A stretch of 64,000 bases of DNA from Bacteroides sp. MSB163 (GTDB lineage Bacteria; Bacteroidota; Bacteroidia; Bacteroidales; Bacteroidaceae): assembly GCF_036416795.1 (NCBI RefSeq), contig NZ_CP143867.1, positions 5,138,001-5,202,000 of the forward strand, read 5' to 3'. The position numbers and the translations under genes are program-made. The notes below the pieces were generated by a model, which was given only the letters and a program-made list of their open reading frames with translations, did no database searches and had not been told where the DNA came from. This document shows, piece after piece, positions 54,979 through 62,266 of the stretch (position 1 is the first letter of the stretch; every line of letters begins with the position of its first letter).

Positions 54979-55058
54979 CGAGTTTTCTACAACAGTTCAA
55001 TACCTTATAGGTAAAAAGCTATAAACGAACAGATTACAACAAAAAAGTATTTTTTAAT

Positions 55059-55082
55059 CGTTCGTTTAATGGGCGTCAAGAT
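55059..55082. repeat. Left inverted repeat of the invertible capsule promoter
   Basis: The 17-mer CGTTCGTTTAATGGGCG (55059-55075) is the exact reverse complement of 55248-55264. Seven further bases match with two mismatches, so the arms reach 24 bp. The likely recombination site for a serine or tyrosine invertase supplied elsewhere in the genome. Confidence 0.85.
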
Positions 55083-55216
55083 TTTAAAAAAGACAAAGAA
55101 AGAAAAAGAATAAAATGGGTAAATATTAACAGATATTTTCAGTCTCCATTTATCGTTTATAATCAAATAGTTAGCTTCATTTTTACCCTATTTAAAGAAG
55201 TTTTTTTATCAAACAT

Positions 55217-55247
55217 TTTGTCATTCGAAAAAACACCTTTATCTTTG
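55217..55247 (+). promoter_or_regulatory. Invertible capsule promoter, drawn in OFF orientation
   Basis: TTTG at 55217-55220, then 19 bp, then TATCTTTG at 55240-55247, a consensus Bacteroides promoter that reads rightward, away from upxY. It abuts the right repeat. After inversion the same box would face upxY. I searched both strands between the repeats and the 200-bp leader and found no leftward TAnnTTTG. Confidence 0.8.
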
Positions 55248-55264
55248 CGCCCATTAAACGAACG
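55241..55264. repeat. Right inverted repeat of the invertible capsule promoter
   Basis: CGCCCATTAAACGAACG (55248-55264) pairs with the left repeat. The core AAACGAACG resembles the B. fragilis capsule-promoter repeat consensus that I recall (ARACGTWCGT) at most positions. The segment between the two 17-mers is 172 bp. Confidence 0.85.
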
Positions 55265-55384
55265 TTTTTTGAACACTTTTCAAAATAAAGTATATATATC
55301 TAGTATACAATTATTTACTACTAACAAAGGAATGTATTTATTGTATTTTCCCCTACTCCATCATCACCTCTAATTTTAATTTCC

Positions 55385-55392
55385 TATTTTTG
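55385..55392 (+). promoter_or_regulatory. Possible -7 element for the small gene at 55447/55496
   Basis: TATTTTTG matches TAnnTTTG, 55 bp before the ATG at 55447. No -33 element at the expected spacing. It would give the small rightward gene a promoter independent of the invertible segment. Confidence 0.35.
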
Positions 55393-55495
55393 CGACATTT
55401 TTAACTGTGAATATCAGTTAAATAAACAATTAAAATTTATAGTAGTATGAAAGATTTAAAAAAAAGAGGTTCAAAATGAATCTGATCCCAAAGAA

Positions 55496-55855
55496 ATGTC
55501 TCATCAGGTTGATAATCAGAGTACAAGCTGTATCAGAATAGTAAGTAAAATCAGTATAGTCAATGAGGATTTATTGGCTGAACGGTATTATGCAGGCATA
55601 AAAACTCACCTGTGTGTAGGAGCTCTAAGAAGCTTCAAATTGGGCTATTATAAAGGCCAAAATATTGATACCGTAAGCGATTTGGGAATGCATTTATACG
55701 AATCGGGAGACGCCTTAAAACACGAGAAAGGAGAAGATACCTTCATGGAAATGAGCAGCTTTATGACAGAACTAAGAAAGATGTGGGCCGTGATACAAAA
55801 GGAAGATACCGAGCACATAGACCCATACGGATATGATGTAAAAATAAATCAGTGA
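55496..55855 (+). CDS. Hypothetical protein beside the capsule promoter, possible frame-disrupted start
   Basis: A 119-aa protein with no family I recognise. It is rich in charged residues (GEDTFMEMSSFMTELRKMW) and is probably soluble. An ATG at 55447 with a good upstream region starts a 10-codon frame that ends at TGA 55477. Removing one A from the A8 run at 55458-55465 would join that ATG in frame to 55496 and give an N-terminus MKDLKKEVQNESDPKE. Either the gene is translated from 55496, or the A8 run is a slippage or assembly-error site. Such small genes flank capsule loci in Bacteroides. Confidence 0.5.
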   Translation: MSHQVDNQSTSCIRIVSKISIVNEDLLAERYYAGIKTHLCVGALRSFKLGYYKGQNIDTVSDLGMHLYESGDALKHEKGEDTFMEMSSFMTELRKMWAVIQKEDTEHIDPYGYDVKINQ

Positions 55856-55903
55856 TAGTTTACTCCAAAGAAAGGGCATAACTTTGCCCCCGTCAATTTG
55901 ACT

Positions 55904-55988
55904 GTGGTAGGGTTACACCCTTTCACCAGGATGGTGTAGCCCTAACCACAAAAGGGTGTAGCCATCCGGAGCAAAGGGTGTAGCCATC
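55904..55988 (+). repeat. Hairpin and direct-repeat cluster upstream of the DUF2693-like gene
   Basis: An imperfect 16-17 bp hairpin (55904-55949; GTGGTAGGGTTACACC with GGTGTAGCCCTAACCAC) is followed by two exact copies of AAAGGGTGTAGCCATC at 55951-55966 and 55973-55988. GGTGTAGCC occurs three times in 60 bp. The function is unknown. Confidence 0.6.
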
Positions 55989-56035
55989 GCAGAAGATTGA
56001 TTATTAATCATTTATAAACTACAAAATTCATTAAA

Positions 56036-56398
56036 ATGAAGAAACAAACGTTGGGGCACCAACCGAATCATGTAACGAAAAACGAAAGAGTGGAAAATCT
56101 ATGGAAGAAACTTATCAGGCAGGAAACTGATTTATCAGATGAAACCATCGCATGGATGACAAGACGAATACTATTGTTGACAGAATACATGCAATACGGA
56201 TGTGCACTGATAGCCTATCGTAAACAGAATGGAGAATTTTACATGGCAAAAGCAACACTTGTATATTATGAAACCTGTTTCCATCGAAAATACGACATTG
56301 AACGCATCCAGAGCCATGTGGTATACTGGGATATAGAACAGCAGGGATGGAGAACATTCCAGATAGAGAATTTTCTGGAGTGGAAACCGATGATTTAA
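56036..56398 (+). CDS. SH3-beta-barrel-fold protein (DUF2693-like)
   Basis: A 120-aa protein resembling DUF2693-type proteins of Bacteroides. The pattern GCALIAYRKQNGEFYMAKATLV and VVYWDIEQQGWRTFQIENFLEW fits the family's small barrel. Related genes often lie next to capsule loci and mobile elements. No function is known to me. It starts with a normal ATG 47 bp after the repeat cluster. Confidence 0.55.
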   Translation: MKKQTLGHQPNHVTKNERVENLWKKLIRQETDLSDETIAWMTRRILLLTEYMQYGCALIAYRKQNGEFYMAKATLVYYETCFHRKYDIERIQSHVVYWDIEQQGWRTFQIENFLEWKPMI

Positions 56399-56429
56399 AT
56401 AAAGAATGAAAAATTAAGAATGAAGAATT

Positions 56430-56863
56430 ATGGATTCATATCTATTGCATGACGCCAATGCAAGCAGTAATTTTAAAATAATGATGATGATACAGAAAGA
56501 AGGAATGAAAGGATACGGCATCTACTGGCAAGCAACGCTTTACCTATCAATCAGACTAATGATATAAATAACTCCCCCTCTATATCTCCCCAAGGGGAGA
56601 CGGGAAAGAATGAGGAGATTCTTCTTGTTCCACCGGAGTATGCACTCGACAAAAATACGCATAATTATGAAGGACTGATGGAAGAGTTGCAACGCCAAAA
56701 AGTGACGGTCATCAAGGAAATCAATGCCATCCTCAGACTCACGGATTTCGGAAAGCTGAAAGGAAAGATATGGAAAATACTCTATGACATCAACAACTCG
56801 CCGCAGATGAAAGCAAGGATTGTGATGCCGGGAAAATATATTCTGAAGCTACTCCAAAACTAA
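56430..56863 (+). pseudogene. Decayed DUF4373-type gene
   Basis: The ATG at 56430 opens a 45-codon frame (YLLHDANASSNFK, KGYGIYW) typical of the DUF4373 N-terminus, which ends at TAA 56565-56567. A second frame runs from about 56566 to 56863 (NNSPSISPQGETGKNEE, then ILLVPPEYALDKNTHNYEGL and the C-terminal KGKIWKILYDINNSPQMKARI), which matches the DUF4373 C-terminal half. The two halves are in different frames and the middle appears to be missing. Family proteins are replication-initiator-like and lie near capsule and mobile regions. Confidence 0.65.
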
Positions 56864-56931
56864 AAACGATCGGACGAATAAGTCAAAGAGGTATTTCTCC
56901 CTCCAAAGTAAGCCTCTTTGACTTAATTCCA

Positions 56932-56991
56932 CTATTTGCTTTCCGTTCTAAACAAATACTCTCTCTATTTGCTTTTCACTCTAAACAAATT
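56932..56991 (+). repeat. Short tandem repeat upstream of ispE
   Basis: CTATTTGCTTTCCGTTCTA at 56932-56950 and CTATTTGCTTTTCACTCTA at 56965-56983, each followed by AACAAAT, form two imperfect direct copies with a 33-bp period. They lie just upstream of the ispE -7 box and contain a TTTG each. Confidence 0.6.
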
Positions 56992-56993
56992 CG

Positions 56994-57001
56994 TATATTT
57001 G
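56994..57001 (+). promoter_or_regulatory. -7 element for ispE
   Basis: TATATTTG matches TAnnTTTG, 25 bp before the ispE ATG. TTTG at 56968-56971, 22 bp upstream, is a candidate -33 element. Confidence 0.55.
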
Positions 57002-57026
57002 CTACACATAAATCGCTTTAAAAATC

Positions 57027-57857
57027 ATGATAACATTTCCGAATGCCAAAATAAACCTGGGACTGAACATTGTAGAAAAACGTCCCGACGGGTACCATAA
57101 TCTGGAAACAGTATTCTATCCTGTTCCCCTGGAAGACGCGCTGGAAGTCAACGTGCTAAACGAAGGTAGCGAGAAGTTTCGTCTGCATCAGGCAGGATTA
57201 GAAATCGAAGGAGAAGTTGAAAATAACTTAGTGGTGAAAGCTTATAAGCTTCTGGATGAGAAGTTCAATCTGCCACCCGTGGATATTCACCTGTTCAAGC
57301 ATATTCCTTCCGGTGCCGGGTTAGGCGGTGGATCATCCGATGCAGCTTACATGCTGAAATTATTGAATGAGAAATTCAGTCTGGAACTAACGGATGAAAC
57401 CTTAGAAGAATATGCCGCAAAACTGGGGGCAGACTGTGCCTTTTTCATCCGGAATACCCCAACATACGCCGAAGGAATAGGGAACGTCTTCTCCCCTATC
57501 TCTTTATCCCTAAAAGAGTATCAGATTGTTTTAGTCAAACCGGATATATTTGTTTCCACCCGGGAAGCATTTGCAAAGATAAAACCGCATCGGCAAGATA
57601 TCCCATTGAAAGAAGTGTTGAAACATCCCATAGAAGAATGGAAGGAACTTATGGTAAATGACTTCGAAGAAAGCGTATTTCCTCAATTTCCAGCCATCAA
57701 GGCGATTAAGGAAAAGCTGTATAAGCAAGGGGCCGTATACGCTGCCATGACAGGCTCCGGTTCATCCGTATTCGGGTTATTCAAACCGGAAGATAATAAA
57801 CCTGCAAAAGAGGTTTTTGGAGAAAACGCATTTGTTTATCGAGGAACATTAAAATAG
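57027..57857 (+). CDS. ispE: 4-diphosphocytidyl-2-C-methyl-D-erythritol kinase
   Basis: A GHMP kinase of the MEP isoprenoid pathway, 276 aa. Motifs: PNAKINLGLNI (catalytic Lys region), PSGAGLGGGSSDAA (the P-loop-like GHMP motif 2 near residue 91) and AAMTGSGSSVFGLF (motif 3). The catalytic Asp is in KLGADCAFF. The gene is alone, with its own promoter and a terminator at 57890. Confidence 0.96.
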   Translation: MITFPNAKINLGLNIVEKRPDGYHNLETVFYPVPLEDALEVNVLNEGSEKFRLHQAGLEIEGEVENNLVVKAYKLLDEKFNLPPVDIHLFKHIPSGAGLGGGSSDAAYMLKLLNEKFSLELTDETLEEYAAKLGADCAFFIRNTPTYAEGIGNVFSPISLSLKEYQIVLVKPDIFVSTREAFAKIKPHRQDIPLKEVLKHPIEEWKELMVNDFEESVFPQFPAIKAIKEKLYKQGAVYAAMTGSGSSVFGLFKPEDNKPAKEVFGENAFVYRGTLK

Positions 57858-57889
57858 CAGGCGAATATTTTTTTTATGTATATAATATG

Positions 57890-57914
57890 AAAGAGGCTAA
57901 ATCCAAGCCTCTTT
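57890..57914 (+). terminator. Intrinsic terminator of ispE
   Basis: AAAGAGGCT (57890-57898) pairs with AGCCTCTTT (57906-57914), 7-nt loop, T7 run. Confidence 0.9.
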
Positions 57915-58164
57915 TTTTGTTCACCAGTGAACAAAAAAATAAGCCCTGTCTCCCGACAAGGCTTATTCACAACACAAACACAAAATAAAACACGACAAAA
58001 CTACTATGCAATCTTACCTGTCTATGCCGGGGAGGCATAAGTACTAGTTACGGATATTCACATATACATAAACAGCGTCAGGCTGATTTGCAACATATAA
58101 ACAAATGCGGGGAAGCATTTGTTCATTCCTTATTTGTTAATAAAAACAAAAATCTCTTTAATGC
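57915..58164. other. 250-bp gap between ispE and galE with several hairpins
   Basis: No gene seen. It holds GTTCACCAGTGAAC (57919-57932), a strong hairpin AATAAGCC...GGCTTATT (57938-57967) followed on the minus strand by T7, TATGCC...GGCATA near 58023-58040, and ACAAATGC...GCATTTGT (58101-58122), which is the likely galE terminator. A TAGTTTTG box (minus, 57996-58003) is present but its use is unknown. Confidence 0.5.
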
Positions 58165-59199
58165 TTATTGAATACCTCTTTCGCGAAGCTTCAACTGCCA
58201 GTTCCAAGCAGAGAGCAACGTATCTTCGATGGTTTCAACAGCTGTCCAACCCAACTCTTCATTTGCGAATTTAGGATCGGCCCATACCTTTTCAATATCT
58301 CCCGCACGACGACCAACAATCTGATAATTCAGTTTCACGCCGGTTGCCTTTTCGAAAGCATTAATTAATTCCAATACTGAAAGACCGCGGCCCGTTCCAA
58401 TGTTGAACACTTCCACTTTCTCTTTTTGTTTATTTTCCAAGATGCGGCGGATAGCAATCACATGTGCTTTTGCTAAATCGACTACATTAATGAAGTCGCG
58501 TATGCAAGAGCCGTCGGGCGTATCATAATCATCACCGAACACACTCAGTTTCTCACGGATACCAATAGCGGTCTGGGTCAGATAAGGTATCAAGTTTTGA
58601 GGCACACCATTAGGCAATTCACCAAGCAATGCTGTAGGATGCGCACCAATCGGATTGAAATAGCGCAGCAATATTGCATTGATAGGAGCACCTGAAGCCA
58701 CAGTATCACGAACAATCTCTTCATTGATCTGCTTTGTATTGCCATAAGGAGATTCAGCTTTCTTAATCGGCGCTTTCTCCGTCACCGGTAATTCATCCGG
58801 TTGGCCATATACAGTACAAGAAGACGAGAATACGATACCTTCTACCCCATGCTTCGGCATCAGTTCAAGTAGGTTTATCAATGAAACCAGATTGTTGCGG
58901 TAATAAAGCAACGGCTTCTGAACCGATTCTCCTACAGCCTTACTGGCTGCAAAGTGGATAATGGCTTTAATGCCTTTATATTTAGTAAACACAGCGTCAA
59001 GACCGGCGAAATCCAAACAATCCAACTTCTCGAATGCTGGACGAATACCCGATACTTTTTCGATGTTATCAACTACATCGGCGCTAGAGTTTGACAAATT
59101 ATCGATTATCACTACTTCGAAACCTGCGTTCTGAAGTTCTACTACAGTGTGTGAACCAATGTATCCTGTTCCACCTGTAACCAAAATTCTTTCTTTCAT
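58165..59199 (-). CDS. galE: UDP-glucose 4-epimerase
   Basis: An extended SDR of 344 aa interconverting UDP-glucose and UDP-galactose, of use for glycan synthesis. Motifs: VTGGTGYIGSH (residues 6-16), the YxxxK pair in SPYGNTK, SSSCTVYGQPDEL, and the C-terminal WADPKFANEELGW. Length is as expected. It has its own promoter box at 59238. Confidence 0.95.
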   Translation of the reverse strand: MKERILVTGGTGYIGSHTVVELQNAGFEVVIIDNLSNSSADVVDNIEKVSGIRPAFEKLDCLDFAGLDAVFTKYKGIKAIIHFAASKAVGESVQKPLLYYRNNLVSLINLLELMPKHGVEGIVFSSSCTVYGQPDELPVTEKAPIKKAESPYGNTKQINEEIVRDTVASGAPINAILLRYFNPIGAHPTALLGELPNGVPQNLIPYLTQTAIGIREKLSVFGDDYDTPDGSCIRDFINVVDLAKAHVIAIRRILENKQKEKVEVFNIGTGRGLSVLELINAFEKATGVKLNYQIVGRRAGDIEKVWADPKFANEELGWTAVETIEDTLLSAWNWQLKLRERGIQ

Positions 59200-59237
59200 C
59201 AGTGATTTATTCTATTAGGTTATCATCGTTGTGGCGG

Positions 59238-59245
59238 CAAATTTA
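59238..59245 (-). promoter_or_regulatory. -7 element for galE
   Basis: The minus strand reads TAAATTTG, a TAnnTTTG match, 38 bp upstream of the galE start. Confidence 0.5.
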
Positions 59246-59292
59246 CGGAAATTAATTTAGATAAAATAAAAAAAGAGTGTTTTTTTTAGTCT

Positions 59293-59325
59293 AAAAAAGA
59301 AAGGGGTAGAATTTCCTCTACCCCT
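59293..59325 (-). terminator. Terminator of the rnf operon
   Basis: AGGGGTAGA (59302-59310) pairs with TCTACCCCT (59317-59325), 6-nt loop. The minus strand continues TTCTTTTTT. It lies 24 bp after the rnfA stop. Confidence 0.9.
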
Positions 59326-59349
59326 AACCTATAGTTAATGTTCTATTTT

Positions 59350-59928
59350 TCAGATTTTCACAACACCTGAGAAGCCCATAAAGGCCATAGCCAAAAGACC
59401 GGCAGTAATCAGAGCGATCGGAGTCCCCTTCATTCCTTTCGGGATATTTACCAAACTCATCTGTTCGCGCAAACCCGCAAAAAGAGTCAGCGCCAGACCA
59501 AAACCGATAGCTGTAGAAAATGCATAAACCACACCGGTCAACAGATCATAATCTTTCTGAATTACAAGGATGGCAACACCAAGGATACAACAGTTAGTTG
59601 TGATCAGAGGCAAAAACACACCCAGTGCCTGATACAAAGAAGGCGATACTTTTTTCAAAATAATCTCTACCATCTGAACCAGTGCAGCAATCACCAAAAT
59701 AAAAGTAATAGTCTGTAAATACCCCAGGTCAAAAGCATCAAGCACAAATTTCTGAATAAGAAATGTCACTATAGTTGCAATCGTAAGCACAAATGCCACG
59801 GCAGCCGACATACCCAATGCAGTTTCCACCTTCTTGGATACACCTAAAAACGGACAGATACCCAAAAACTGCGACAATACGATGTTATTGACAAAGATTG
59901 CCGAAATAAATATCAATATATATTCCAT
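59350..59928 (-). CDS. rnfA: Rnf complex subunit RnfA
   Basis: A 192-aa membrane subunit with six helices, paired with RnfE. Motifs: VNNIVLSQFLGICPFLG and TTNCCILGVAI, the conserved Cys motifs of the membrane FeS centre shared with RnfE. The start at 59928 is an ATG giving the usual length; a TTG nine bases upstream is less likely. It is the last gene of the operon. Confidence 0.95.
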   Translation of the reverse strand: MEYILIFISAIFVNNIVLSQFLGICPFLGVSKKVETALGMSAAVAFVLTIATIVTFLIQKFVLDAFDLGYLQTITFILVIAALVQMVEIILKKVSPSLYQALGVFLPLITTNCCILGVAILVIQKDYDLLTGVVYAFSTAIGFGLALTLFAGLREQMSLVNIPKGMKGTPIALITAGLLAMAFMGFSGVVKI

Positions 59929-60006
59929 ACTTTCCAAAATTAAGAATTAAAAATTAAAAACTAAAAGCAGTTACTACTCTCATCCTTAATTTCTAATTTT
60001 CCATTA

Positions 60007-60591
60007 TTAATTCTTTTTCAAGCCGTTTATCAATGCAATCAGATACCCCAGTGCGATGAAAGCTCCCGGTGCAAGTACAAATATCAACATACCGTATTCT
60101 TCAGGAAGGATAGTCAAATCGAATATCTTACCGGTTCCCAGAAATTCACGTACGGCACCCAGCAAAGTAAGGGCCAAAGTAAAGCCAAGACCCATTCCTA
60201 AACCATCAAAGAAAGAAGCTACCGGAGTGTTTTTGGCAGCAAAAGCTTCTGCGCGTCCCAATACAATACAGTTTACCACAATCAACGGAATAAACAAGCC
60301 CAGCGTAGCATATAGAGCAGGAACATAAGCTTGCATGACCATTTGCAGTAAAGTCACAAAAGAAGCAATAACCACAATGAACGACGGAATACGTACCATA
60401 TCAGGAATTACATTCTTGATCGCCGAGATTACAACATTAGAACAAATCAGCACAAACATCGTTGCCAGTCCCATACCCATACCATTGATAGCGGAAGAGG
60501 TGGTACCCAGCGTAGGACACATACCAAGCAGGAGTACAAACGTAGGATTCTCTTTAATAATCCCGTTCATCATAACTTTAAAATTATTCAT
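60007..60591 (-). CDS. rnfE: Rnf complex subunit RnfE
   Basis: A 194-aa membrane subunit, the inverted partner of RnfA: NPTFVLLLGMCPTLGTTSSAINGMGMG and VNCIVLGRAEAFAAKN carry the conserved Cys residues. Six helices. 78 bp separate it from rnfA, holding an AT-rich stretch with inverted repeats but no clear terminator. Confidence 0.95.
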   Translation of the reverse strand: MNNFKVMMNGIIKENPTFVLLLGMCPTLGTTSSAINGMGMGLATMFVLICSNVVISAIKNVIPDMVRIPSFIVVIASFVTLLQMVMQAYVPALYATLGLFIPLIVVNCIVLGRAEAFAAKNTPVASFFDGLGMGLGFTLALTLLGAVREFLGTGKIFDLTILPEEYGMLIFVLAPGAFIALGYLIALINGLKKN

Positions 60592-60608
60592 ATCTTCTAC
60601 TCCTTTCT

Positions 60609-61271
60609 TTATTTAGCGCTGATAGAGTCCGCAACTTCAGTGGCGGCATTTTCAGCAGGTTCAACAACTTTTTGCGTAGCACCCGTAGCGGCATCCGATT
60701 CATTCTGACCGGCATAAGCTGCATAAGCAGCATTCACAGCATTCAGGAAAGCTCGTGAAGTAATGGTAGAAGCTGTAATGGCATCTACCTGGCCTCCATC
60801 TTTGCTTACAGACAACGGAGTCTTACCCGGGTTCATACCTTTGATACTTCCTTTATTTCCTTCTTTAAACCAATCGGCAGCTTTGGAACCCAATCCCGGA
60901 GTTTCCACATGCGACAATAGGGAATAATCTATAATGTTTCCTTCCGCATCAAAGCCGACCAAGACTTTCAGCTCACCGCCGAATGCCATTGAACTTGCTT
61001 CTACGGCAGCACCAATAAACTCTCCACCTTTCGTAGCAGGATACACAGCATAATCTACGCCATTCACAGCCTGCATCTTCTTTTCTGCAATCGGATCATT
61101 ATCGAAACCAGGAACCACTGCACTGACAGCATCGCTCAATGTCTTTGCATTGGCTTGTGCTATAGGTTCTTTCGTCAATTCATTCACATATGCCAGCAAA
61201 GCCACAGAGATGGCAGTAACGCCCGTGAGTACCAGCAACATATTCTTCAAGGATGATTCTAACTTTTTCAT
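60609..61271 (-). CDS. rnfG: Rnf complex subunit RnfG (FMN-bearing)
   Basis: A 220-aa periplasmic subunit with an N-terminal anchor (residues 10-28). The FMN-attachment motif is TASTITS with Thr171 the likely covalent site (a variant of SGATxT). A Gln/Ala/Glu-rich tail ends the protein. The start overlaps the rnfD stop by 4 bp. Confidence 0.93.
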   Translation of the reverse strand: MKKLESSLKNMLLVLTGVTAISVALLAYVNELTKEPIAQANAKTLSDAVSAVVPGFDNDPIAEKKMQAVNGVDYAVYPATKGGEFIGAAVEASSMAFGGELKVLVGFDAEGNIIDYSLLSHVETPGLGSKAADWFKEGNKGSIKGMNPGKTPLSVSKDGGQVDAITASTITSRAFLNAVNAAYAAYAGQNESDAATGATQKVVEPAENAATEVADSISAK

Positions 61272-62260
61272 TTCTTCTTCGCTACCTCCCCAAAGCGTTT
61301 AGGTTTACAATATGTATTAATCAGCGGAGTAAAGGCATTCATAATCAAAATAGCGAATGACATACCTTCGGGATAAGCACCGAACAGACGGATAATCACT
61401 GTCAGTAACCCGATACATACACCATAAATCAGCATCCCCTTCTTGCTCATCGGAGAAGTGACGTAGTCAGTAGCCATAAAAATAGCACCCAGCATCAAAC
61501 CACCTGTAAGCAGCTGAAGCACGGGAGATACATACAGTTCCGGATCTACCAGATGCATAATACCCGAGAACACAAATACTGTAGCCAATATAGAAATAGG
61601 AATATGCCAGGTAATAATTTTCTTCCAAAGCATATAAGCTAATCCCAACAGTAACGCCAACGCACTGACTTCACCCAGACAACCACCATTATTACCAATC
61701 AGCAAATCGAAAGAGGAAGGCAGATCTTTCAGAGCCTCTATATTTCCACCGACAATCTGCTTCATCAGATTAAGCGGAGTAGCAGCCGTCGTAGCATCGG
61801 TGTAAGAAGTCAACTGTCCCACTACCGGCCAACTCGTCATTTGCACAGGGAAAGAGAGCAACAGGAACACACGTCCTGCCAATGCAGGATTGAACGGATT
61901 GTTACCCAATCCTCCAAAAGACATCTTACCTACGCCTATGGCGAACAATGCCCCCAGAATAATAATCCAGATAGGCAGATTGGAAGGTAAATTGAATGCC
62001 AGCAACACACCTGTGATTACAGCAGAGCCGTCACAGATTGTTGTGGTTTCTTTCTTCATCAGGAATTTACCAATAGCCCATTCGAAGAACAAACAGGCAG
62101 CTACCGATGTAGCCGTGACAATCAGTGCACCCAGTCCGAAGAAATAGAGCGATACAAGAAATGCAGGAATCAATGCAATAAGCACACCATACATATTCTT
62201 TTTCACGCTGTCACCACCATGGACGTGGGGTGAAAGTGATATTACTAATTTATTTTCCAT
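61268..62260 (-). CDS. rnfD: Rnf complex subunit RnfD (FMN-bearing)
   Basis: A 330-aa membrane subunit with about 9-10 helices. The FMN-attachment region is in DATTAATPLNLMK (normally SGATPL). The start MENKLVISLSPHVHGGDSV and GGLGNNPFNPALAGR are conserved. It is placed after rnfC by 6 bp. Confidence 0.94.
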   Translation of the reverse strand: MENKLVISLSPHVHGGDSVKKNMYGVLIALIPAFLVSLYFFGLGALIVTATSVAACLFFEWAIGKFLMKKETTTICDGSAVITGVLLAFNLPSNLPIWIIILGALFAIGVGKMSFGGLGNNPFNPALAGRVFLLLSFPVQMTSWPVVGQLTSYTDATTAATPLNLMKQIVGGNIEALKDLPSSFDLLIGNNGGCLGEVSALALLLGLAYMLWKKIITWHIPISILATVFVFSGIMHLVDPELYVSPVLQLLTGGLMLGAIFMATDYVTSPMSKKGMLIYGVCIGLLTVIIRLFGAYPEGMSFAILIMNAFTPLINTYCKPKRFGEVAKKK

Positions 62261-62266
62261 ACTTCG

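Noticed and set aside
54857..55247. A static leftward promoter for the capsule operon
   Set aside because: I searched for the complement of TAnnTTTG (CAAAnnTA) in the leader and the invertible segment and found none; CAAA occurrences there lack TA at the right positions.
55951..55988. CRISPR-like direct repeats
   Set aside because: Only two exact 16-bp copies with a 6-bp interval, no spacer diversity and no cas genes.
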